A stretch of DNA of 64,000 nucleotides from Nemophila menziesii. Its lineage: Eukaryota; Streptophyta; Magnoliopsida; Boraginales; Hydrophyllaceae. Both the position numbers and the translations under genes were made by a program. The stretch's first letter is position 1, and each line of letters starts with the position of its first letter. This document shows positions 23,569 through 34,890 of this stretch, piece by piece. The notes beneath the pieces were generated by a model. It ran no database searches, was not told the DNA's origin, and saw nothing but the letters and a program-made list of their open reading frames with translations. The DNA lies in contig JARWIR010000022.1 in the NCBI GenBank assembly GCA_029959085.1, forward strand, positions 682,001 through 746,000. Direction: 5' to 3'.

Positions 23569-25100
23569 TGATGTCTCCTCATTTGTGATAGATTTATATT
23601 AGGATGAGACATTATTTTTAGTGATTTAGGAAGTCTTCTAGTCGATTTTCTTAAGAAATAGTGCACTTTCCTATTTTGAGTCTTGATTTAGTAAATTATT
23701 ATTTTTAGAGCATATTGGGTTTAATTATTTATTTAGTGTGAAACTATAAATATAATTATGGAGATTAATTAGAGTCCAAGTCAAAGACTACAAGATATGG
23801 AAAGAGATAAGCATGGTAATTGGAGATAGAAGGAAACATAGTTCAATTAGGAAAAGGAAAAGCTGCCTTAAATCTGAATTTCTGCAGCTACGCCTAAAGA
23901 AGTGGTGATAACTCCAAAACCGAGACGATTTTGGAAGATTTCTTTCATAGGGACGTAGATAATTCTGTGAGGATTCTTTTGGTATCTTATGGAGCAAAAA
24001 CCGCCCAATAACGAAGAAGATATGATTAAAACAAGTCAGCAGTAATTATCTTTATTTCCATACGAATTAGAGTTGGGCTTGGAGTCCACCACTTACTTCT
24101 CCTTCAAGAAAACGAATTAGGGCTTCCAAGACACCTATAAATACACCCTCTTATCATTGTAAACATGTCCTTGCTCAGTTTCAAGCTTAGGCTTAGTCCT
24201 TACTTGTATTATTTCTCAGTTTTAAATAATAGCTTAGTCCTTTAATTAAATATTCATCCTTTCAATCAAACTATTCATCCAAGAAGCAAGCTGACCTATA
24301 GAGGAAGACAAGAATCAAGAAGTTGGAGAGTGACAACTCCTCTTCTACATCTACCTTCTCTATATTTAGGGTAATTAGCTATAGATTTATGCTAAACCAT
24401 ATTTCTAAGCTTTTATTCTGTAAGTTTTACTTTTAATTGTTGGGTTATTATTTTGTCTTAAATTCATAATACTATTTGTTATTTTAATTGATTGAGCTTG
24501 GCGTATATTGTTATTATGTGTTTTGACTTATTGTTACAACCCTATATTTGTCCAATCTTAGGATTAATCTTAGTTATTGAGAACACCACATAATCGTCTA
24601 GTTTTGATCTTTTGCCTAACTAGATAGCCATAAAGGTCTGATTTTATCACCAATCATTACTTAGGAATCCCTAGTAGTAGAGAGGTTGCTCCTAAGCCTA
24701 GAAAAGGCTAGGTAGAATTCAGAATCCTGGTTAATATAGAATGTTTAATCTGTGACAGGTTAGAATAACAACTTAGTATAATAGACTCATATTAGTGACC
24801 CTGATCTATTAGACTTACATCCATATTTATTTATCTGCATTCTAATTTATTATTTCTCATCAGATAGTTATTCATATTATTTTATCTTTTTATATTTTAT
24901 TCTAAAACATCTAAATTCATCTACGCTTGTTGAACATAAGTAGATCTAACGGATACAATCCCTGCGAACGAACTTGACTTATCATTAAAACTTGCAAACG
25001 ATCTGTGATACTTGCAGTGAGTTCCATGGTTCTTAAGGGTGTGTGCTCTTTATTATTATCTTTATTTATCTATTATTTAATCACACCTTTGCCCCCACCA
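23569..25100 (+). repeat. Array LTR 1
   Basis: 1532 bases, TGATGTCTCC to CCCACCA. TATAAATA at 24136-24143. The outer 5' end is next to target duplication ACCAC; the inner end is followed by AGTTTT and the PBS. Confidence 0.95.
24136..24143 (+). promoter_or_regulatory. TATA box, array LTR 1
   Basis: TATAAATA; equivalents are at 31062-31069, 37966-37973 and 44871-44878 in LTRs 2-4. Confidence 0.6.
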
Positions 25101-25106
25101 AGTTTT

Positions 25107-25123
25107 TGGCGCCGCTGCCGGGG
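25107..25123 (+). other. Primer binding site, array unit 1
   Basis: TGGCGCCGCTGCCGGGG, tRNA-Asp type, starting seven bases after the last LTR base. Confidence 0.9.
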
Positions 25124-25227
25124 ATTTATCTTTAAGTTAAATCTATTTTGTGTTTATTTAGTGTAGAAGTTTTTATTTTTTTCAGTTTTACGCATTCTTT
25201 TTGTTTTAGTCTTTCTCAGGATTGTAG

Positions 25228-27475
25228 ATGGATAATCAACGGTTAGAGCTAGGTTTTCCTAGTAAATTTCGAGTTCAACGCATTGGGATTCGCGTCCCAA
25301 CCATTCAAGCTGTTAGATTCAAGCCTGATCCTGATTTAATTAATCAATTCGCGAGCTATGGGAAATTTCATGGTGATACAAATCAAGATCCGGTCAGATC
25401 TGTTCAGAAATTCATGCAATTTTGTGATGCCTACATTAATGAAGGTGTTACCCAAGAACAGATGTATTATTTAATATTTCAATTTTTCTTGACCGGGAAA
25501 TCAAACGCTTGGTTAGATGATCAACCTTCCGAGCTAGATGATCAACGCTTGGTTAGATGAACAAGCTTCAAGAAAGATTCCTTGATAAATTTTATCCAAC
25601 AAGTATGCGAGTGAAGGAACTATTGGAGCCTATGAATTTCTTACAAGAAGCCAGAGAGAGTGTTGGGGAAGCATGGACGAGATTTCAAAAGATGTTGGCA
25701 AGATGTCCACTACATAGATACACGCCACAATTACAATTATCCATGTTCTATAATGGACTCGATAGAGAGTCAAGGCTGAGAGCAGATAATATGGGTCATG
25801 GTAATTTTGTCTCTATGAATCCAAAAGAAGCAAAGAGTGGTATGGAAACAATCATTGAGAACAACATGAGTTGGCCACAAGAACAAACTCCTACCACTAA
25901 CGAAGAAGAAGAAGAGAGGATTTCAAGCTTGCAAGAACAAATACAACAACTCGCTATAACTATTAAGGAAAGCATCCCAAAGCCACCTCAACAGTTATAC
26001 ATGCAAGAACAAGCCTATGAAAATCACGCTAATCAACCACCGAGCTGCAGTGTACATAATGTAAGTCAAGCTCAATCACGTCCTCAAGAAAAAATTACTG
26101 AGTTAAAAGAGACTATTAGTCAATTTATCAACTTCTCGAAGGATAATATGAGCAGACTTGAATCAAAGATCGATGCATCAGTAGTGCAAAGCCTGCAACA
26201 ACAAAATCAAGATCTTAAACAACATAATCAACTTTTAGAAAAGAATGTAATGCGCCTCACTACAATCATAGAACAAATGCAAAGTCAACTCCTACAATTG
26301 ACCAAAGATACAACATCTAACATGAAGAAGATCCAATACGTTGACGATAAGGTTAAGACTATTAGTCTTGAAGCTGAAAAGATGAAGGAAACGCTACCAT
26401 CTCCATCAAAAAGAGATGTCCTTCCCAACACGTCAAAAGTAGATAGGATGAACTTAGATGAGATAATTGTTGAAGATTGGGTTGAAGAGGTTGAACATGA
26501 TGAGATTAAGAAGCCTAGAGTGGTTGATGAACCAAGAATTGAAGAGAGAAGTAGAGCAAGTCAAACACCCATACATTGCCACTATCCCGCGGAGCAACAT
26601 CAGAAGTGTATAGAGGCGTTAAAACAAGTGAAAATTAACGTCCATTTACTCGAAGCTATGGAAGGAAGGAGAAACTATGATCGATTCTTTATGGAGGCAC
26701 TCTCCAATAAGAAAAGATTCACAAGAGCCAAGTCTGTAGCAATCAATGAAGGGATATCAGCACGAGTTCAAAAAAGATTACCACCAAAGCATAAAGATCC
26801 TGGAGAGTTTAACCTCCCAATCAGAATAGGTGGGATATATTATGGAAAATCCATGTGTGATTTAGGGGCAAGTGTGAATATCATGCCCAAAAGTGTATTC
26901 AAGAAGATTGGTATTAGTGAAGCGAAACCGACATCCGTAATCTTACAACTTGCGGATCAATCTACAGTTAAGCCGTGGGGAGTAATAGAGGATGTAGTCG
27001 TCCAAGTAGGTAACCTTGTTATTCCCACGGACTTTATTATTCTTGACTATAAAGCAGATAAGAACGTCCCATTCATTCTTGGGCGTCCATTCCTAGCCAC
27101 CAGCGATACCATAGTGAATTTGATACAGGAACATTGGCTCTTAGTATTGAAAATAATCCTGAAACATTCTATGTTTTGGGAAAGAAGAGGAAAAAGAAGT
27201 CAAAAGAACTATATCTGATCAGAGTTGTAACCAAGAAGCTAGAACCTGAAAGTCTCCAAGAAACCATGGATAAAAAGATTGAGTTTGGGGTAGGAGACGA
27301 GGTGGCATGGAAACCTCCCAATCCCAAACATAGCAGTTCTTGGAAGGGGCCATATGTTATCACGCAAATCATCTCAGAAGGAGTGGTCGAAATAAAAGCT
27401 ATCGAAGGTTGCAAGCTCGAGTTGGTAAGTGTTGATCATATCACTCACTGCTGGGGAGGCTATAAAAAGAAATAA
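25228..27475 (+). pseudogene. Gag-protease-GPY/F fusion polyprotein, array unit 1
   Basis: The frame starts at ATG 25228, about 105 bases after the PBS. Capsid motifs (DLINQFASYGKFHGDTNQDP, EQMYYLIFQFF) run to 25508, where a local rearrangement shifts the frame. The second frame (from 25557) carries the rest of capsid, a Gln-rich coiled coil (its residues ~180-275), an acidic segment, the pre-protease linker and the protease motif CDLGASVNIMP (D435), then FILGRPFLATS. A small deletion near 27118 shifts frame again; the end (to 27475) is an integrase-type tail with GPYVI. There is no zinc knuckle, RT, RNase H or integrase core. Confidence 0.85.
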
Positions 27476-27689
27476 CCGAGGTAACTCGTCTAACTTTGAA
27501 AGACGTTAAACAAAAGTGCCCTTTGGGAGACATCCCATAGCAATTTTTTATGTTTTTATGTTTTTAGTTTTAGTTTAGTTTAGTTGTTTTTAGTTGATAT
27601 TGCATATTTGAGAAAGGTATTAGTTTTTTTTGATGCTTAGGTATTGGAGAAATCGAGTTCGGGAGGAGAAAACAGAAAATTTCGGAAAA

Positions 27690-27980
27690 TTCTGACCACA
27701 GGTGCGGTATACCAGACCCCATACCCGGTGTACCGCAGAGGACAAAAACCCGTGACACGGGTATGTAACTCGGGTTTTATACCGAGAAGAAAAAAAAATT
27801 AAACCGATGGGTTCGGTATAACGGACGATATCCCCGGTATACCGCGGGATCGAAAACCCGTGTCACGGGTATGTGGCACGTGTTTATTGACGAGACGAAA
27901 AAATTTGGACCATCAGATGTTCCGGTATACCAGAGGATATGCCCGGTATACCGCGCCGCGCCGATAGAGAGAGAAAAGTG
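27690..27980 (+). repeat. 109-bp tandem repeat with paired CGGTATAC palindromes, unit 1
   Basis: CGGTATA cores at 27705, 27814 and 27923 give an exact 109-bp period. Each core is followed 22-25 bases later by a second CGGTGTACCG/CGGTATACCG core, and units share CCCGTG-CACGGG inverted pairs. Confidence 0.88.
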
Positions 27981-30458
27981 CGGATTGGAGCTTATAAAAG
28001 AGGTATAATGCTTACTATTCCGAATTTACAAAACCTCAAGCCTTTCTTTCTTCTCCAAACCTCTCCCAACTCCATTAAAGCTCATTCAAACCTTCACCTA
28101 ACATCAAAACACCACCAAATCACCATGAATTCACATCCAAATCCTTCCCTACATCATTACAAAGAAGATTCAAGCACCCAAATCATATCAAAACACCTAG
28201 AAACCAAGAATCAAAACCATGAATTTCAAAATCTTATTCTCAAATTCCTTAAACCCACATCATTAAAGCTTGATTCCATCATACCCACATGGAGAATTAT
28301 CATCCTAACACCTTTCCTAAACCAAATCAAGCTTGTTCAACCTATAATCAAGAGTTACAAAATCCAAGAGTGTTCAAGGCTTTGAGTTGGGGGTCAAAAG
28401 AGATGATGAAGAGAATAGAGATATTATCAAGTGTTGTGGGATATGAAGAATCAAAGCAAGGTATTGGGTAAATCAAGAAGATTTCAATTGAGATGGGTGC
28501 TAGTTTGGGAATAACTACAAGGTAAATCGGGTCAAGTAAGTAGAGGAAAGCATGCAGTGGTGAATTCAAAGAGCAAAAAGGTTTCAACTTTCATAGAGAA
28601 GACACCATAACCTCTTCCTATCAAGATCCATCTACCCAAGACAAACAAGAGCTTCTGGGACGCTAGTAGCTATGTTCAAAACATATTCCTGGATGAATAC
28701 TATCACATGAGAGATTATTCAAGAGTAAAGTTGGAAGAAGATAAACAGAGATTTCTAGAGTGTGATTGATTGGGATGGAGCATAAGAGGATGTAAGGGAA
28801 AGCGAAATTGGTGATACTAGAAATTTTCATACATGGAAAGCACTGCACCCTATTCCGGGTATTGATCAGGCAAGGTAAAAAGCCTCGAAGAGTATGTTTT
28901 CTTTCTTCCTTACCTTTTCTATATGTGCAATATTTGTAAAATTTTAATTTTCTTTTATTTTATTTTTGAGTCTTTTCGAGTCGTGGGGACACGACTCATT
29001 TTTGAGTTTGGGGTGTGGGGATTCGTTGTCCATCATCTCCATTTTTCTGTTTTTTTAGGTAAAATTAAATTTTTTGAGAAGGTTTAGATGTTTTTAGAGT
29101 GTATTTAATAACTTGAAAGCATAAGCTCAGTGAATTGATTATAGTAAGTAGTATGTTTATGAGCTATTTTATTTTGTATGCTTTGAGTATTTGCAGGAAA
29201 ACACACATTGATAGTAAAGAAAAGATTAGTTAGCAATGCGATAGAAAGTATGTTCGATCTCAGGGAACCATAAGAGGTTTATAGGCCGTGGGATCCAAGC
29301 TAGTTGACAAAACCATTTGATGAAAGTGCTAAAGGTAAGAAAATAACGAAATTACATGGTGTAGAAAGTGATTAAGGCGGTTCTTTCATATTTGAAGCCA
29401 TTTGAAGCCTTTTTATACCTTCTCACCTTGTTATTTTGGTTTTATATGCTATATCCTTCTAAGCCCCTTCTAGCTTTTCTAAAGCCTTTTTATTGAAACA
29501 CGTTATAAGCCATATCCCTTTAGATTATAGGACTTTTCCATATGACCCGCACTCGAATCGAGATGCATAGACAATTGTTTTAGAGCTTGAGTTTGGGGTG
29601 GTGGGTCCACCATTATGGTAATTGTTATTGGGTTGGGATTTTTGAGCTTATTAATTGTGCTCTGTTATTATTTTGATGATGATTCACAGATTTTTATTGT
29701 TACCCTTTGCCGGGGTAATAGTGAATGAAAAAGAAGCCACGAGCTAATTTGCCAACAAGGGCATTAAAAGAATATATATATATATATATATATGAGAAAA
29801 AATAGCGTGATATCTCAACATTAAAAGAGAGTCATGGCTTAAGAAAAATTGATTTGAAAAGAAAAGAAAATATATATATTCGGACCGGCAAAGTGGAATT
29901 TTTATGTGAACATCTTGTGCTTTAATTGGGTTATTGGGGATGCTACTTTGTGCATCAAATAATTCATTGGGTTGAGTGAGAAACGTTTTATGAGAGTAAC
30001 TCAAGCTCTAGGGCGATTCGTTGATGGCTAGTGAGGAGAGAGCCAAAAGCTCACTCTAAATTATCCAAATATACTTATCACACCGTCCCTAAGCCTAAAT
30101 TACAACCTTAAAGACCTTTTGATTCTTTCCTATGTAATTGAGAAGTGATTGAGCCAATAGAGAGTAGTTAAATGGATCCTTGGACACTAGCGTAAGTTTG
30201 ATGAACAATCTATAGCTTCCTTGGTGAACTGAGTAAAGTTCCTCTCCTTCTTACATTGCGAAGCTAATCTTATCTTGAATTCAAGCCGTGTTGACTGTGG
30301 ATATGAGAAGTGTACAGGTATGTAGTTTTTAAATATTATTACATGAAATTTTCTGAGTAGTTGATTTAAGTCTATTCTCTATATTCTGCTATCTTCTTCC
30401 CTTTGTGCTTAAATGACCTAGGTGTGTATTTAGAGACTTCCCTTTGTTTTTATCTTTA
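27981..30458 (+). other. Leader, env vestige and 3' UTR, array unit 1
   Basis: A G-poor stretch (27981-28380), open in one frame probably by composition, ends in TTTGAGTTGGGGGTC. The following ATG at 28403 stands where element A starts its env-like ORF, but the frame ends after 22 codons at 28471. No env domain is left. The rest is untranslated and carries PPT-like motifs near 29002 and 29587, a short AT run near 29772 and two hairpins listed separately. Confidence 0.65.
28978..28997 (+). other. Conserved 3' UTR hairpin, unit 1
   Basis: GAGTCGTG-GGGA-CACGACTC, perfect 8-bp stem, followed by ATTTTTGAGTTTGGGGTG. Confidence 0.8.
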
Positions 30459-30494
30459 TTGTATCGGGGCGATACAAGTTTGAGTTGGGGGTCT
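30459..30494 (+). other. PPT-adjacent hairpin and polypurine tract, unit 1
   Basis: TTGTATCG-GGG-CGATACAA (30459-30477) forms a perfect 8-bp stem. After GTTT comes GAGTTGGGGG (30482-30491), the presumed plus-strand primer, then TCT and LTR 2 at 30495. Confidence 0.8.
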
Positions 30495-32027
30495 TGATGT
30501 CTCCTCATTTGTGATAGATTTATATTAGGATGAGACATTATTTTTAGTGATTTAGGAAGTCTTCTAGTCGATTTTCTTAAGAAATAGTGCACTTTCCTAT
30601 TTTGAGTCTTGATTTAGTAAATTATTATTTTTAGAGCATATTGGGTTTAATTATTTATTTAGTGTGAAGCTTTAAAGATAATTATGGAGATTAATTAGAG
30701 TCCAAGTCAAAGAATACAAGATATGGAAAGAGATAAGCATGGTAATTGGAGATAGAAGGAAACAGAGTTCAATTAGGAAAAGGAAAAGCTGCCTTAAATC
30801 TGAATATCTGCAGCTACGCCTAAAGAAATGGTGATAACTCCAAAACCGAGACGATTTTGGAAGATTTCTTTCATTGGGACGTAGATAATTCTGTGAGGAT
30901 TCTTTTGGTATCTTATGGAGCAAAAACCGCCAAATAACGAAGAAGATATGATTAAAACAAGTCAGCAGTAATTATCTTTATTTCCATACGAATTAGAGTT
31001 GGGCTTGGAGTCCACCACTTACTTCTCCTTCAAGAAAACGAATTAGGGCTTCCAAGACACCTATAAATACACCCTCTTATCATTGTAAACATGTCCTTTC
31101 TCAGTTTCAAGCTAAGGCTTAGTCCTTACTTGTATTTTTTCTCAGATTTAAATAATAGCTTAGTCCTTCAATTAAATATTCATCCTTTCAATCAAGCTAT
31201 TCATCCAAGAAGCAAGCTGTCCTATAGAGGAAGAAAAGAATCAAGAAGTTGGAGAGTGACAAACTCCTCTTCTACATCTACCTTCTCTATATTTAGGGTA
31301 ATTAGCTATAGATTTATGCTAGACCATATTTCTAAGCTTTTATTCTGTAAGTTTTACTTTTAATTGCTGGGTTATTATTTTGTCTTAAATTCATAATACT
31401 ATTTGTTATTTTAATTGATTGAGCTTGGCGTATATTGTTATTATGTGTTTTGACTTATTGTTACAACCCTAGATTTGTCCAATCTTAGGATTAATCTTTG
31501 TTATTGACAACACCACATAATCGTCTAGTTTTGATCTTTTGCCTAACTAGATAGCCATAAAGGTTTGATTTAATCACCAATCATTACCTAAGAATCCCTA
31601 GTAGTGGAGAGGCTGCTCCTAAGCTTAGAAAAGGCTAGGTAGTATTCAGAATCCTGGTTAATATATAATGCTTAATCTGTGACAGGTTAGAATAACAACT
31701 TAGTAAAATAGACTCATATTAGTGACCCTGATCTATTAGACTTACATCCATATTTATTTATCTGCATTCTTATTTATTATCTCTCATCAGATAGTTTTTC
31801 ATATTATTTTATCTTTTTATATTTTATTCTAAAACATCTAAATTCATCTACGCTTGTTGAACATAAGTAGATCTAACGGATACAATCCCTGCGAACGAAC
31901 TTAACTTATCATTAAAACTTGCAAACGATCTGTGATACTTGCAGTGAGTTCCGTGGTTCTCAAGGGTGTGTGCTCTTTATTATTATCTTTATTTATCTAT
32001 TATTTAATCACACCTTTGCCCCCACCA
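30495..32027 (+). repeat. Array LTR 2 (shared by units 1 and 2)
   Basis: 1533 bases with the same ends as LTR 1. It has a PPT on its left and a PBS on its right, so it acts as 3' LTR of unit 1 and 5' LTR of unit 2. TATAAATA at 31062-31069. No target duplication lies at either side. Confidence 0.95.
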
Positions 32028-32033
32028 AGTTTT

Positions 32034-32050
32034 TGGCGCCGCTGCCGGGG
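32034..32050 (+). other. Primer binding site, array unit 2
   Basis: TGGCGCCGCTGCCGGGG, identical to unit 1. Confidence 0.9.
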
Positions 32051-32155
32051 ATTTATCTTTAAGTTAAATCTATTTCGTGTTTATTTAGTGTAGAAGTTTT
32101 TATTTGTTTTCAGTTTTACGCTTTCTTTTTGTTTTAGTCTTTCTCAAGATTGTAG

Positions 32156-34392
32156 ATGAATAATCAACGGTTAGAGCTAGGTTTTCTTAGTAAATTTCGA
32201 GTTCAACGCATTGGGATTCGCGTCCCAACCATTTAAGCCGTTAGATTCAAGCCTGATCCTGATTTAATTAATCAATTCGCGAGCTATGGGAAATTTAATG
32301 GTGATACAAATCAAGATCCGGTCAGATCTGTTCAGAAATTCACGCAATTTTGTGATGCCTACATTAATGAAGGTGTTACCCAAGAACAGATGTATTATTT
32401 AATGTTTAAATTTTTCTTGACCGGGAAAGCAAGCTATTGGTTAGATGATCAACCTCCCGAGCTAATAACAAATTGGGACAAGCTTCAAGAAAGATTCCTT
32501 GATAATTTTATCCAACAAGTATGCGAGTGAAGGAACTATTGGAGCCTATGAATTTCTTACAAGAAGCCAGAGAGAGTGTTGGCTAAGCATGGATGAGATT
32601 TCAAAAGATGTTGGCAAGATGTCCACTACATGGATACACGCCAGAATTACAATTATCCATGTTCTATAATGGACTCGATAGAGAGTCAAGGCTGAGAGCA
32701 GATAATATGGGTCGTGGTAATTTTGTCTCTATGGATCCAAAAGAAGCAAAGAGTGGTATGGAAACAATCATTGAGAACAACATGAGTTGGCCACGAGAAC
32801 AAACTCCTACCAGTAACGAAGAAGAATAAGCGAGGATTTCAAGCTTGCAAGAACAAATACAACAACTCGCTATAACTGTTAAGGAAAGCATCCCAAAGCC
32901 ACCTCAACAGTTATACCTGCAAGAACAAGCCTATGAAAATCACGCTAATCAACCACCGAGCTGCAGTGTACATAATGTAAGTCAAGCTCAATCACGTCCT
33001 CAAGAAAAAATTACTGAGTTAAAAGAGACTATTAGTCAATTTATCAACTTCTCGAAGGATAATATGAGCAGACTTGAATCAAAGATCGATGCATCAGTAG
33101 TGCAAAGCCTGCAACAACAAAATCAAGATCTTAAACAACATAATCAACTTTTAGAGAAGAATGTAATGCGGCTCACTACAATCATAGAACAAATGCAAAG
33201 TCAACTCCTACAATTGACCCAAGATACAACATCTAACATGAAGAAGATCCAATACGTTGACGATAAGGTTGAGACTATTAGTCATGAAGCTGAAAAGATG
33301 AAGGAAACGCTACCATCTCCATCAAAAAGAGATGTCCTTCCCAACATGTCAAAAGTAGATAGGATGAACTTAGATGAGATAATTGTTGAAAATTGGGTTG
33401 AAGAGGTTGAACATGATGAGATTAAGAAGCCTAGAGTGGTTGATGAACCAAGAATTGAAGAGAGAAGTAGAGCAAGACAAACACCCATACATTGCCACTA
33501 TCCCGCGGAGCAACATCGGAAGTGTATAGAGGCGTTAAAACAAGTGAAAATTAACGTCCCTTTACTCGAAGCTATGGAAGGAAGGAGAAACTATGATCGA
33601 TTCTTTATGGAGGCACTCTCCAATAAGAAAAGATTCACAAGAGCCAAGTCTGTAGCAATCAATGAAGGGATATCAGCACGAGTTCAAAAAAGATTACCAC
33701 CAAAGCATAAAGATCCTAGAGAGTTTAACCTCCCAATCAGAATAGGTGGGATATATTATGGAAAAGCCATGTGTGATTTAGGGGAAAGTGTGAATATCAT
33801 GCCCAAAAGTGTATTCAAGAAGATTGATATTAGTGAAGCGAAACCGACATCCGTAATCTTACAACTTGCGAATCAATCTACAGTTAAGCCGTTGGGAGTA
33901 ATAGAGGATGTACTCGTCCAAGTAGGTAACCTTGTTATTCCCACGGACTTTATTATTCTTGACTATAAAGCAGATAAGAACGTCCCATTCATTCTTGGGC
34001 GTCCATTCCTAGCCACCAGCGATACCATAGTGAATGTTAATGAAGGAACAGTGACTCTTAGTATTGAAAATAATTCTGAAACATTCTATGTTTCGGGAAA
34101 GAAGAGGAAAAAGAAGTCAAAAGAACTATATCCGATCAGAGTTATAACCAAGAAGCCAGAACCTGAAAGTCTCCAAGAAACCATGGAGAAAAAGATTGAG
34201 TTTGGGGTAGGAGACGAGGTGGCATGGAAACCTCCCAATCCCAAACATAGCAGTTCTTGGAAGGGGCCATATGTTATCACGCAAATCATCTTAGAAGGAG
34301 TGGACGAAATAAAAGCTATCGAAGGTTGCAAGCTCGAGTTGGTAAGTGTTGATCATCTCACTCACTGCTGGGGAGGCTATAAAAAGAAATAA
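32156..34392 (+). pseudogene. Gag-protease-GPY/F fusion polyprotein, array unit 2
   Basis: The start ATG is at 32156, but the capsid half has stops (TAA in CCATTTAAGCC near 32235, TAA in GGCTAAGC near 32584, TAA at 32827) and a one-base loss near 32505 relative to unit 1. From 32845 to 34392 the frame is fully open for 515 codons: coiled coil, linker, protease and integrase tail with GPYVI, ending in WGGYKKK. The protease active site reads CDLGES, not CDLGAS as in unit 1, so catalysis is doubtful. The deletion joint between protease and tail is in frame. Confidence 0.85.
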
Positions 34393-34609
34393 CCGAGGTA
34401 ACTCGTCTAACTTTGAAAGATGTTAAACAAAAGTGCCCTTTGGGAGACATCCCATAGCAATTTTTTATGTTTTTATGTTTTTAGTTTTAGTTTAGTTTAG
34501 TTTAGTTTTTTTAGTTGATATTGCATATTTGAGAAAGGTATTAGTGTTTTTGATGCTTAGGTATTGGAGAAATCGAGTTCGGGAGGAGAAAAAAAAATTC
34601 AGAAAATTC

Positions 34610-34890
34610 TGACCACAGGTTCGGTATACCGGACCCCATACCCAGGGTACCGCAGAGGACAAAACCCGTGACACAGGTATGTAACTCGGGTTTTATACCG
34701 AGAAGAAAAAAAAATTAAACCGATGGGTCCGGTATACCGGACGATATCCCCGGTATACCGCGGGATCGAAAAACCGTTTCACGGGTATGTGGCGCATGTT
34801 TATTGACGAGACGGAAAAATTTGGACCATCAGATGTTCCGGTATACTGGAGGATAGGCACGGTATACCGCGCCACACCGATAGAGAGAGA
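34610..34890 (+). repeat. 109-bp tandem repeat, unit 2
   Basis: CGGTATA cores at 34622, 34730 and 34839 (108 and 109 bases apart), the same layout as unit 1. Confidence 0.88.

Noticed and set aside
27939..28385. 148-codon frame in unit 1, with matches in units 2 and 3
   Set aside because: It repeats between units only because they are copies; the stretch is G-poor, and the equivalent in B and A is broken or different in protein.
29700..29718. Possible third conserved hairpin (TTACCC/GGGTAA) in the array 3' UTR
   Set aside because: The stem is not kept in element B (TAACCC), so conservation across families is not shown.
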